Assembly (NCBI GenBank): GCA_017934185.1
Contig: JAGBJY010000043.1
Span: 1 to 64,000, forward strand
Source: Bacteroidales bacterium
Lineage (GTDB): Bacteria > Bacteroidota > Bacteroidia > Bacteroidales > UBA932
Direction: 5' to 3'
DNA: 64,000 bases
Below the pieces are notes generated by a model. It was not told the origin of the DNA. It ran no database searches and saw nothing but the letters and a program-made list of their open reading frames with translations. Shown here piece by piece: positions 49,020-56,910 of the stretch. The position numbers and the translations under genes were made by a program. How positions within the stretch are numbered: the stretch's first letter is position 1; each line of letters opens with the position of its first letter.

Positions 49020-50459
49020 ATGAAAACCAGAACCCTTCCTTTGCTCTGCGCGCTGCTGTGCCTGGCATCGGCCTGTACCGACAGCGCCCTCAAAGAACAG
49101 GTGGACCAGCTGGAACAGCGCGTTGCCAGCCTGGAGAGCCAGGTGAAACAACTGAACAGCCAGTTCTCGCAGCTCAATACCGTGGTTCAGAAGCTGGCTG
49201 CCGGCTGCGTAGTGTCTTCCGTGAAACCTACGCAGGACGGTTACCTGATTACGTTTACCGATAATTCCAGCATCGAAGTCAAGCATGGGAAGAAAGGGGA
49301 GGATGGGCAGACGCCGGCCATGGGCCTGCGGCAGGATACGGACGGCAACTGGTACTGGACGCTTAATGGCGATTGGCTGAAGGATGCCTCCGGCAAGCAG
49401 GTCCGTGCCAACGGGGCGGCTCCGCAGGTGAAGGTGGAGAGCGGCTACTGGTGGCTCAGTACCGACGACGGCAAAACCTGGACGCAGCTGGCGCCGTATT
49501 ACGATGCGGCGGCTACGCTCATTACGGCCGTGGATCCCACAAGCAGCCAGCGGTACGTGTATATCACGCTGTCAGACGGCTCTACCCTTGCGCTGCCCCG
49601 TCAGGGTACGCTCAAGCTGGTTTTTGACGAGGCCGAACTGGTTGTTTTCTCGGCTGGGGAAACCCGTTCGCTGGGCTTTACGCTGGAAGGCGGGACCGAG
49701 AAGAATACCGTCAAGGCACTGGGGCAGGGCGGCTGGATTGCTTCCGTTACCATGGAATCGGCCACGAAGGGCAAAGTGAATGTCACGGCGCCGGATCCCA
49801 TTGTGGAATGCGAGGTGCTGGTGTTTGCCAATGACGGTGAGGGATATACGATTATTGCTTCCATCGACCTGGTGAAGGGGACCATCAGTTTCTCCGAGGA
49901 GAGCGCTTCGGTGAGCGTATCGGGCGGCAAAGTGAGCCTGAAAGTGCGCACCAACGTGAATTACACCCCGGTGCCCCGCGCCGACTGGGTGGTGTATGAC
50001 CCTTCCACCAAAGCCCTTCGCGAGGATGAGCTCACCTTCCTGGTCCAGCCCAACAACGGGCTGGAGCGCTCCTGCCGGATAGACCTGATGATTGACGGCA
50101 AGGCCATGGCCCATGCGGTCATTACCCAGGACGGCGGTTTCTCCTTCGAGGGCTTCGGCATTGTGAAAGGGGAGACCTTTGTCCACAAGTACGACAAAGC
50201 CCACGAGCAGCTGGGCGTGTATTCGGCCGAGGGCAAGAGCTGGTGCCGGATTCTGGATTTGCAGACCCTGACCACCTATGAGGTGGGGCCTGTCCCCGAT
50301 GAGCCGCAGCCCAATCAGACCTTCAGCGGGACCTTCACTACCCGTGAAAAGGGAACTGTAAAGGCCGAACAGCCGCACAGTTTCACCGTAGTGAGCCATA
50401 AGCAGGGCGTTTTGCAGCTGGTGGATGAGACCGGGACGGCCTATGCCCTCAGATTCTAA
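49020..50459 (+). CDS. DUF4988 / PL29 N-terminal-type lipoprotein with BACON-like domains
   Basis: 479 residues. A lipoprotein signal (LASAC, about residue 19) is followed by a heptad coiled coil (LKEQVDQLEQRVASLESQV) and the DUF4988 pattern (YLITFTDNSSIEVKHGKKGE, GNWYWTLNGDWL, VESGYWWLSTDDGKTW). The rest is all-beta with BACON-like repeats (KGTISFSEESASVSVSGGKV). Surface-exposed and probably glycan- or protein-binding; no catalytic residues are recognised. It ends 6 bases before the M6 protease and is likely expressed with it. Confidence 0.75.
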   Translation: MKTRTLPLLCALLCLASACTDSALKEQVDQLEQRVASLESQVKQLNSQFSQLNTVVQKLAAGCVVSSVKPTQDGYLITFTDNSSIEVKHGKKGEDGQTPAMGLRQDTDGNWYWTLNGDWLKDASGKQVRANGAAPQVKVESGYWWLSTDDGKTWTQLAPYYDAAATLITAVDPTSSQRYVYITLSDGSTLALPRQGTLKLVFDEAELVVFSAGETRSLGFTLEGGTEKNTVKALGQGGWIASVTMESATKGKVNVTAPDPIVECEVLVFANDGEGYTIIASIDLVKGTISFSEESASVSVSGGKVSLKVRTNVNYTPVPRADWVVYDPSTKALREDELTFLVQPNNGLERSCRIDLMIDGKAMAHAVITQDGGFSFEGFGIVKGETFVHKYDKAHEQLGVYSAEGKSWCRILDLQTLTTYEVGPVPDEPQPNQTFSGTFTTREKGTVKAEQPHSFTVVSHKQGVLQLVDETGTAYALRF

Positions 50460-50465
50460 GGAGCC

Positions 50466-52907
50466 ATGAGAAGACGGCTTCTTCTATTGACGACCGTTTT
50501 GCTCGTGACCGCCCGGGTGGCCCTGGCTGTCCCCGCTTCGCCTGAGAAGTACTTTTTCAGGCAGGCCGACGGGACGGTGCTCCTGCTGCAGAATCATGGC
50601 GACGAGCATTACCACTGGATTACGGACGAAAGGGGCCGTATCCTGGAACATGCCGGCGAAGGCATGCTCCGGGAAGTGCCGCTTTCCACGCACGTGATCA
50701 GAAAAAGCCGCGCTGCGGCCATCCACCGCGCATGGTCTTCTTATGACAACCCGCCGGTTACCAACTTCGGCGACCGGAAAGTACTCTGTCTCATTGCCAA
50801 TTTTTCGGATTCCACCTTTGTGATTGATAATCCCAGGGAGCGCTTTTCCAATATGCTCAACCAGGAGGGGTATGCCTACAACGGCGCCATCGGCTCTGTG
50901 CGGGATTATTATGTGGACAATTCCAACAACCGCTACCGGCCGCAGTTTGACGTTTATGGCCCGGTGACGCTGTCCCACAGCTCCCGGTATTACGACGACA
51001 GCGGGGTGCGCAATGCCATTCTGGAAGCTTACGGCCTGCTGGCCGATGAGATTCCCATCGATGACTATGATACGGACGGGGACGGGAGTGTGGACATGGT
51101 GCTCTTTTACTATCCGGGGCACAATGAGGCCGAAGGTGCCGGCTCGGAATCCATCTGGCCGCATCAGTCTTCCGGGTATTTCGGCATGATGGGCGGAAAG
51201 GTCTTCAACCGCTACTTCTGCACTTCCGAGCTCAGGGGATCGCGGGGAACGGAGATGTGCGCCATCGGCACCACCTGCCACGAATTTGCCCATTCCCTGG
51301 GCCTGCCGGACTTCTATGACACCGATTATGCTAATTATGGGGAAAACAGCTTTACCACCGGCTATTTTGACCTCATGTCCAGCGGTAACTACAACGACAG
51401 CGGCCGCCGTCCCCCTTATCTGAATGCGGTAGAACGCAATATGCTGGGCTGGATGCCGCTCAGCCGTTCTGTGGGCAGCGGTGCCTATGCCCTGAATCCG
51501 GTCCACAGCGATGAAGCTTATGTGCTGTCTTCCGCGGTGGAAGGGGAGTATTTTGTGCTGGAGTGCCGGGATAACTACAAGTGGGACAGCAGTTTGTATG
51601 AGACGGGCTTGCTGGTGTACCATATAGACAAGAGTGAGCGCGTTGTAAGGGGCAGTACCACAGCGGCAACGCTTTGGAAAGGAAACGCTATCAATGCCTA
51701 TGGCGGACATCCCTGCTTCTACCTTCTTCCCTCCTCTCCCGGGAGCTCCTATGTATTTCCCGGGTCAGAAGGAATAAGCTCCCTGATGCCGGAAGATTGG
51801 GATGGGAACAGTGCGGGCGTTCTGCTCAAGAATATAGCTTTTGACGGGGCTCAGGCCAGTTTTGAGGCCGTTCGCAGCACCCAGCGGATGATGTTCGGGA
51901 CCGTGCAGAATTCGTTCGGAAATGCCCTTGAAGGGGCCCGGGTGGTCCTTTCCCAGTCGGCCTACCCCTTCGCGGCGGCGCCGTCCCTCCTGTCTACGGA
52001 TGCGGTGGTGACCACCAATGCCGACGGCTACTATGAAATAACCCTGCCGGATACGGCTTCCCCTTATCAGATTCTGACGGTGTATGCCGATGGCTATCAG
52101 GCCGTTTCCGTGAATGTTTCGGCCGTGGAGGCCCTGATTCGGCAGAATTTCTATCTCTCCGGCATGGACGAAGGCGAAAAGGCATCGCTGCAGCGCTACG
52201 ACCCGTCCCTGACGCGTTATGCGACCACGTTCGGGCTGGACAACGTAGCCGTGGGCATGTGTTATCCGGCCGATGAACTCCAGGCCATGGGCGCCGTGGG
52301 CAGCGTGCTGCAAAGCATCGGCTTCCAGGCCTCTCCCTCCTCTTATGAGAAAGTTTACGTACTGGTGGATATCGGCGGGCAGCGGGCCCTCCTCAGGGAC
52401 GTGACCGAGCAGTTCTCGCCGGGCACCAGGGTGCAGGTTTTTGTGGGGGATGCCCACCTCACCATTCCGGAAGGGGCCGATGTCTATATCGGCTACGGCA
52501 TTACCGGTGCCCCCACAGATTCCTACTGGATTGATATCTATGGCCCGCAGGCGCAGTGGAACGAGGGCGCTTATGCCATTGCAGGCTTCCTGGACAGCAG
52601 CACATGGTCCCCGATTAATTTTGGCGAGCAGTATTACTGCTTTGGGGTTTCCGCCGGGATTGCCAAAACCGTAGACCCCGATTTCTCCTTCTACGGCGTG
52701 GCCAGTATCGGCCTCAGAGACGGCGTTCCGGTGGCCGTGGCGCCCGGTAACAAGACGGTTTATAAGACGCAGTGGTTCCTGGACGATGCGCCCGTGGATA
52801 CGCCTCCGGCCACTGCCAGCCTTCCTGCCGGCAGCCATACTTATAAGCTGCATCTTATGTACTATGACGGCAGCAGTGAAAGGGTGTGGCTGGATGTAGA
52901 GAACTAG
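50466..52907 (+). CDS. M6-family secreted metalloprotease
   Basis: 813 residues with a signal peptide (LLLTTVLLVTARVALA). A propeptide-like part (about 25-95) is followed by the M6 domain: VLCLIANFSDSTF, YPGHNEAEGAGSESIWPHQ, and the zinc site in CHEFAHSLGLPDFYDTD (HExxH at about 272, with Asp downstream). After about 460 come a carboxypeptidase-regulatory-like domain (FGTVQNSFGNALEGARVVL) and C-terminal beta domains. No type IX sorting tail is recognised. It probably degrades extracellular proteins, with the upstream lipoprotein as a partner by position only. Confidence 0.88.
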   Translation: MRRRLLLLTTVLLVTARVALAVPASPEKYFFRQADGTVLLLQNHGDEHYHWITDERGRILEHAGEGMLREVPLSTHVIRKSRAAAIHRAWSSYDNPPVTNFGDRKVLCLIANFSDSTFVIDNPRERFSNMLNQEGYAYNGAIGSVRDYYVDNSNNRYRPQFDVYGPVTLSHSSRYYDDSGVRNAILEAYGLLADEIPIDDYDTDGDGSVDMVLFYYPGHNEAEGAGSESIWPHQSSGYFGMMGGKVFNRYFCTSELRGSRGTEMCAIGTTCHEFAHSLGLPDFYDTDYANYGENSFTTGYFDLMSSGNYNDSGRRPPYLNAVERNMLGWMPLSRSVGSGAYALNPVHSDEAYVLSSAVEGEYFVLECRDNYKWDSSLYETGLLVYHIDKSERVVRGSTTAATLWKGNAINAYGGHPCFYLLPSSPGSSYVFPGSEGISSLMPEDWDGNSAGVLLKNIAFDGAQASFEAVRSTQRMMFGTVQNSFGNALEGARVVLSQSAYPFAAAPSLLSTDAVVTTNADGYYEITLPDTASPYQILTVYADGYQAVSVNVSAVEALIRQNFYLSGMDEGEKASLQRYDPSLTRYATTFGLDNVAVGMCYPADELQAMGAVGSVLQSIGFQASPSSYEKVYVLVDIGGQRALLRDVTEQFSPGTRVQVFVGDAHLTIPEGADVYIGYGITGAPTDSYWIDIYGPQAQWNEGAYAIAGFLDSSTWSPINFGEQYYCFGVSAGIAKTVDPDFSFYGVASIGLRDGVPVAVAPGNKTVYKTQWFLDDAPVDTPPATASLPAGSHTYKLHLMYYDGSSERVWLDVEN

Positions 52908-53695
52908 AGCCCTTTGGCTTTGGCCTCGTCCCAGAGGACATCCATCTCAGCAAGGGTCATTTCCGCAAGGGAATGGCCCTTTTCTTTGGTGGCTTTTTCG
53001 ATGTAGTTGAAACGGCGGCGGAATTTCTCGGCCGTGCGGTTCAGGGCGGCTTCCGCGTCTACGCCGTACAGGCGGGCGGCGTTGATGGTGGCGAAGAGCA
53101 GGTCCCCGAACTCTTCTTCCAAGTGCGCTGCATCGGCCGAGGCGCTGGCATCGGCCACCTCATTCACTTCTTCCTGCACCTTGGCCCAGACGTCTTCCTT
53201 CTTTTCCCAGTCGAAGCCGCAGCCGCGGGCCTTTTCCTGCATGGAGAGGGCTTTCAGGATGGCCGGCATGGCCTTGGGGATGCCGCCCATGACGGTTTTG
53301 TTGCCGCCTTTTTCCTTAGCTTTCACCAGTTCCCAGGTATCGGCAATTTCCTTGGCCGATGTGGCTTTGCCGGCTTCCGGGCCAAAGACGTGGGGATGGC
53401 GGAACACCATTTTGTCGCAGATTTTGCCAATGCTGTCGGCAATGTCAAAACTGCCTTCTTCCTCGCCGATTTTGGCGTAGAACACCATGTGGTAGAGGAG
53501 GTCGCCAATTTCTTTGGCCGTGGCCTCGCGGTCGCCGGAAAGGATGGCGTCACTGAGCTCGTACACTTCCTCCTCGGTCATGGGGCGGATGGACTCTATG
53601 GTTTGTGCGGCATTCCACGGGCATTTTTCCCTCAGGGCGTCCATGATGTCCAGCAGGCGCCCGAATGCGGCCATTTTTTCTTCTCTTGTGTGCAT
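52904..53695 (-). CDS. mazG: Nucleoside triphosphate pyrophosphohydrolase MazG
   Basis: The ATG at 53695 gives MHTREEKMAAFGRLLDIMDA and a 263-residue protein of normal MazG length; the longer frame has no family similarity upstream. Two MazG domains are visible: CPWNAAQTIESIRPMTEEEV with EVYELSDAI, DLLYHMVFYAKIGEE, and the second with EEVNEVADA and LEEEFGDLLFATINAARL (EExxE and ExxD metal-binding sites). It hydrolyses non-canonical NTPs or lowers ppGpp. It converges with the M6 gene with a 4-base overlap. Confidence 0.95.
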   Translation of the reverse strand: MHTREEKMAAFGRLLDIMDALREKCPWNAAQTIESIRPMTEEEVYELSDAILSGDREATAKEIGDLLYHMVFYAKIGEEEGSFDIADSIGKICDKMVFRHPHVFGPEAGKATSAKEIADTWELVKAKEKGGNKTVMGGIPKAMPAILKALSMQEKARGCGFDWEKKEDVWAKVQEEVNEVADASASADAAHLEEEFGDLLFATINAARLYGVDAEAALNRTAEKFRRRFNYIEKATKEKGHSLAEMTLAEMDVLWDEAKAKGL

Positions 53696-53714
53696 AGATT
53701 TTCTCTTGGAAACA

Positions 53715-53722
53715 CAAAGGTA
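53715..53722 (-). promoter_or_regulatory. mazG: Candidate mazG -7 element TACCTTTG
   Basis: Minus-strand TACCTTTG fits TAnnTTTG, 19 bases before the mazG ATG at 53695. No -33 element at ideal spacing. Confidence 0.5.
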
Positions 53723-53742
53723 CAACAATTTCTGCAAAAATA

Positions 53743-53774
53743 TTTTGCTATTTCGGGAAAAGGTGCTACCTTTG
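53743..53774 (+). promoter_or_regulatory. tRNA-Val promoter, TTTTG-N19-TACCTTTG
   Basis: TTTTG (53743-53747) and TACCTTTG (53767-53774) with a 19-base spacer match the Bacteroidetes consensus fully. The tRNA begins 14 bases after the -7 element. Confidence 0.82.
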
Positions 53775-53788
53775 CATTCCCCAAACAC

Positions 53789-53866
53789 AGGGGCGTAGCT
53801 CAGCTGGTTTAGAGCGCTTCAGTCACATTGAAGAGGTCATCGGTTCGAATCCGATCGTCCCTACCA
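53789..53866 (+). tRNA. tRNA-Val (anticodon CAC)
   Basis: The sequence folds as a cloverleaf: acceptor AGGGGCG with CGTCCCT (one G-T pair), D-arm GCTC/GAGC, anticodon stem CTTCA/TGAAG around loop GTCACAT (T33, anticodon CAC, A37), T-arm ATCGG/CCGAT around TTCGAAT, and a discriminator A with encoded CCA (53864-53866). CAC reads the valine codon GTG. Confidence 0.9.
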
Positions 53867-53870
53867 GGAA

Positions 53871-53900
53871 ACGGAACATCGCAAGATGCTCCGTTTTTTT
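53871..53900 (+). terminator. Intrinsic terminator after tRNA-Val
   Basis: ACGGAACATC and GATGCTCCGT form a stem with one mismatch around GCAA, followed by seven T in a row (the last stem T plus six). Confidence 0.8.
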
Positions 53901-54024
53901 GCGCTACGGACTTTCAAAATTCGCAAAAGGTTTCAGAAATCACAAAAATTGCAGGCTGGCGGGCCGGTATCCTTGTGCGCGCGGATGAAAATTTCTAATT
54001 TAGTAAGGAATTTTGTTTTGTAGT

Positions 54025-54606
54025 ATGGAAATCAGATTCAAAAGTAAAGCAAGCATCTTCGATGTGCTGGTTACGCTGGTTGCCGCCGTCTTATCGGTGG
54101 GAATCATGCTCTACGGCGTGGTGCATTTCGGCCTTCACGTGGCATGGCCGGAACTTGTGCTCAATTTGTTCTACATTGCCTGTCTGGTGATGATGGGGCT
54201 GTATTTTTTCAAAATCGGCCTCACTACCAAGCAGTTCAACTATTGGTGCTCCCTGTGCCTGGGCGTTACGGTGCTGCTCCGTGACATCCTTTTTGCTCCG
54301 CCCATCGCCATCTATCCCATCCGCCTTGCTTGCCTTACCCTTGCGGTAGCACTGGTCCTCATGCTTACCTACTTCTATGCCCGCAAAGAGTGGGAAACCT
54401 ATTCCAAGCGCAACCTGTGGATGATTTGCATCGTGGACATGCTCATTGCCCTGCTCTATCACATAGACATTTACCTGGAGCCCGGCGACGAATTCACCGC
54501 CTATATGCTCACGGAAATCTGGATTCGTCCCACCATTACCTACGGTCTGGTGGCCTGCTTTGTCAAGGAGCAGAATGAAGCCCAAAACATGGAACCCCGA
54601 GTCTAA
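54025..54606 (+). CDS. Small multi-pass membrane protein, unknown
   Basis: The ATG at 54025 starts MEIRFKSKASIFDVLVTLVA; an in-frame TTG at 54013 is less likely. The 193-residue protein has five or six hydrophobic segments (VLVTLVAAVLSVGIMLYGVV, LNLFYIACLVMMGLYFF, CLTLAVALVLMLTYFYA, MICIVDMLIALLYHI, and a last one near the C-terminus). No motif links it to a known family. The 158 bases before it hold the tRNA terminator and nothing else I recognise. It lies just upstream of an exported HAD-like lipoprotein. Confidence 0.65.
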   Translation: MEIRFKSKASIFDVLVTLVAAVLSVGIMLYGVVHFGLHVAWPELVLNLFYIACLVMMGLYFFKIGLTTKQFNYWCSLCLGVTVLLRDILFAPPIAIYPIRLACLTLAVALVLMLTYFYARKEWETYSKRNLWMICIVDMLIALLYHIDIYLEPGDEFTAYMLTEIWIRPTITYGLVACFVKEQNEAQNMEPRV

Positions 54607-54658
54607 TGCAACAATGGCACTTTCGTGGGTAAACAGACAGATGAACTTACAGATTCAG

Positions 54659-55738
54659 ATGATCAGCAAATACCTTACCTGCAGGCTGAGCCGGAAGATG
54701 CTTGGCATTACAGTCGTTTTTGTATCCTTCCTTTTGATAGGCTGCGGCAAGACGGAGCCGGATGCTCCCAAGAATTATTTTACCCAGTGGAACTCCTGCG
54801 AGGCGCTTTCCGCCCTGCAGGAGTATGTCCGGGACGTCACCAATCCTTCCTCCAAGAACTACATCAAGCCGGAGGACCGGATTGCCACCTTTGACATGGA
54901 CGGCACCTTCGTGGGTGAACTCTATCCTACATACTTCGAATACAACCTGCTGGAATACCGTGTGCTGGATGACCCTTCCTACAAGGACAAGGCCCCGGAA
55001 GATGTGCGGGAAACGGCTCAGGAGATACGGGACTTCGTGCGTACAGGCGCCAAACTGCCGGACCATTTTGACATGAAACACGCCCAGGCGGCGGCCAAGG
55101 CCTATGCCGGAATGACAATCGCCGAATTTGACGCCTATGTGAAGGCTTACGCAGCAAAGCCCGCCAACGGCTTTACCGGCATGACCTACGGCCAAAGCTT
55201 CTACAAACCCATGCTGGAAGTCTTTGATTACCTGCAGGCCAACGGTTTCACGTACTACGTGGTTTCCGGCTCCGACCGATTCATCTGCAGGGCCCTCGTG
55301 GAGGCCATCGGCATTGCGCCCAACCGTGTCATCGGCATGGACGTCAAACTGGTGTCCTCCGGGCAGGGGGACGAAGCCGGCGTGAACCATACCTTCGGCA
55401 AGGAAGAAGACCTTGTGCGCACCGATGAGCTCATTATCAAGAACCTCAAAACCAACAAGGTCCTCCAGATTTCCCAGGAAATCGGCAAGATTCCGGTCCT
55501 TTCCTTCGGCAACAGCGGCGGCGACAGCGCCATGCATAATTACTGCCTGAGTGGCAGCCTCCCTTCGGCCGCCTTCATGCTCATTGCCGATGACCCCGAG
55601 CGCGACCACGCCAACCGCGAAAAAGCCCTCGCCCTGGGCGAGCAGTGGCGTGCCGCCGGATACCACGTCATCTCCATGCGGGACGACTTCAAAACCATCT
55701 ACGGTCCCGGTGTCCTGAAAGTGGATTTCATGTTTTAA
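54659..55738 (+). CDS. Exported HAD-superfamily phosphatase-like lipoprotein
   Basis: The start is uncertain (54614, 54641 or 54659 all possible); 54659 leaves MISKYLTCRLSRKMLGITVV as the signal's front and a lipobox LIGC. HAD motifs: FDMDGTFVGEL (motif I, DxDGT), VVSGSDRFI (motif II, Ser), a Lys region and SFGNSGGDSAMHNY (motif III/IV). Length about 359 residues with a cap domain between. It resembles phosphoserine-phosphatase-like HAD proteins in the cell envelope; the substrate is unknown. A short CCGG...CCGG hairpin follows the stop. Confidence 0.85.
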   Translation: MISKYLTCRLSRKMLGITVVFVSFLLIGCGKTEPDAPKNYFTQWNSCEALSALQEYVRDVTNPSSKNYIKPEDRIATFDMDGTFVGELYPTYFEYNLLEYRVLDDPSYKDKAPEDVRETAQEIRDFVRTGAKLPDHFDMKHAQAAAKAYAGMTIAEFDAYVKAYAAKPANGFTGMTYGQSFYKPMLEVFDYLQANGFTYYVVSGSDRFICRALVEAIGIAPNRVIGMDVKLVSSGQGDEAGVNHTFGKEEDLVRTDELIIKNLKTNKVLQISQEIGKIPVLSFGNSGGDSAMHNYCLSGSLPSAAFMLIADDPERDHANREKALALGEQWRAAGYHVISMRDDFKTIYGPGVLKVDFMF

Positions 55739-55744
55739 TACCGG

Positions 55745-55776
55745 TTTGCCGGCCTTAAAAAATATTAGTATATTTG
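55745..55776 (+). promoter_or_regulatory. Promoter TTTG-N20-TATATTTG, leaderless geometry
   Basis: TTTG (55745-55748) and TATATTTG (55769-55776) are 20 bases apart. The AraC ATG is only 7 bases beyond, so the transcript would start at or next to the ATG. Confidence 0.7.
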
Positions 55777-55783
55777 TCCTGCG

Positions 55784-56866
55784 ATGTATTGGGAACCTTT
55801 ATTACAGGACATATTCTTTCTGCTGCTTTATGGCGGCGTAATTATGCTGGAAGTTGTGGCGGCGCTGTATCTGCTTCTGAGGAGCGGCAACGCCATAGCT
55901 AAGGAGGTGAATTCTCCCGTGCGCCTGCGGCGTTGGGCTGCCGCCTTTCTTCTGGCCTGTGCCATCAGCCATATAAGCTGGTTCTTTGGCGTGTGTTATC
56001 CTGTGGCAGGGGATACTACGGTCAGTTATTGGATTTGTTGCTGTTTGGATGTCCTCTTGCTGCTTCCAACCATGATGGGGACCCTCTTGGCCATGCTGCA
56101 GGACCGGGAGCGTCCGGTATGGCCTTTTGTGGCAGCCTTAGTGCCTGTCGTGGCGGCTTTTGCCATCGGTATCTTCCTTTTCGACAATAATTTATGGATG
56201 CCGGTAAGCCTGTATGTCTTGTCTCATATCGTGGTGTTCATTGTGTATCTGGTCCTTGCAGTCCGTCGCTACGGACGCTGGCTCAGGAACAACTTCGCCG
56301 ACCTGGAGCACAAGGAAATCCGGTTCAGTATGCTGGTTCTTTCCTTCTTTATGCTGTTCGTCCTGTTGTATGCATTTGCCCAAAGCCGGGTTGCCGAATA
56401 TTTCCTCCAGGTGAACGACATCCTTATTGTCTGTCTTCTGCTGTGGCGCATAGAAACGCTGCAGCAGTTAAGTGCAGAGGCCCCGCAAGTAGGCGTTCCG
56501 GCTTCGACACCAATCAATCTTCCCGCCAACATCGGCTCCCTGCTGGAAAAGCATTGCGAGGAGGGGGAACTGTACTTGCAGCACGACATCACCCTTGAGC
56601 AGCTTGCGCACAGGATTGGCACCAACCGCTATTACCTGAGCCAATATTTTGCCCGGCAAGGTCTTACCTACAATGCTTATATCAACGAACTCCGCATCCG
56701 TCATTTCATTCGTCTGTATCATGATGCCGTTGCCACCCAGCGTGATATTACCGCACACCAGCTGGCCTCTGAAAGCGGATTCCATAGTTACAGCACCTTC
56801 AGTGCCGCTTTCAAGAAGAGTACAGGGACCACGGTGACCGCCTGGATGCACGCTCCTTCGGAATAG
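55784..56866 (+). CDS. Membrane-anchored AraC-family transcription regulator
   Basis: 360 residues. About seven hydrophobic segments fill residues 1-225 (DIFFLLLYGGVIMLEVVAAL, FLLACAISHISWFFGVCYP, ILIVCLLLWRIE and others). The C-terminal 110 residues are an AraC DNA-binding domain with two helix-turn-helix units: ITLEQLAHRIGTNRYYLSQY and ITAHQLASESGFHSYSTFSA followed by FKKSTGTTVTAWM. A membrane sensor joined directly to a DNA-binding domain suggests it responds to an envelope signal. The MscS gene starts 44 bases later and is a natural candidate target. Confidence 0.87.
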   Translation: MYWEPLLQDIFFLLLYGGVIMLEVVAALYLLLRSGNAIAKEVNSPVRLRRWAAAFLLACAISHISWFFGVCYPVAGDTTVSYWICCCLDVLLLLPTMMGTLLAMLQDRERPVWPFVAALVPVVAAFAIGIFLFDNNLWMPVSLYVLSHIVVFIVYLVLAVRRYGRWLRNNFADLEHKEIRFSMLVLSFFMLFVLLYAFAQSRVAEYFLQVNDILIVCLLLWRIETLQQLSAEAPQVGVPASTPINLPANIGSLLEKHCEEGELYLQHDITLEQLAHRIGTNRYYLSQYFARQGLTYNAYINELRIRHFIRLYHDAVATQRDITAHQLASESGFHSYSTFSAAFKKSTGTTVTAWMHAPSE

Positions 56867-56910
56867 TCCTGTTTTACAATTCGCAAAAAAGATTGCCATC
56901 CCCGACAAAA

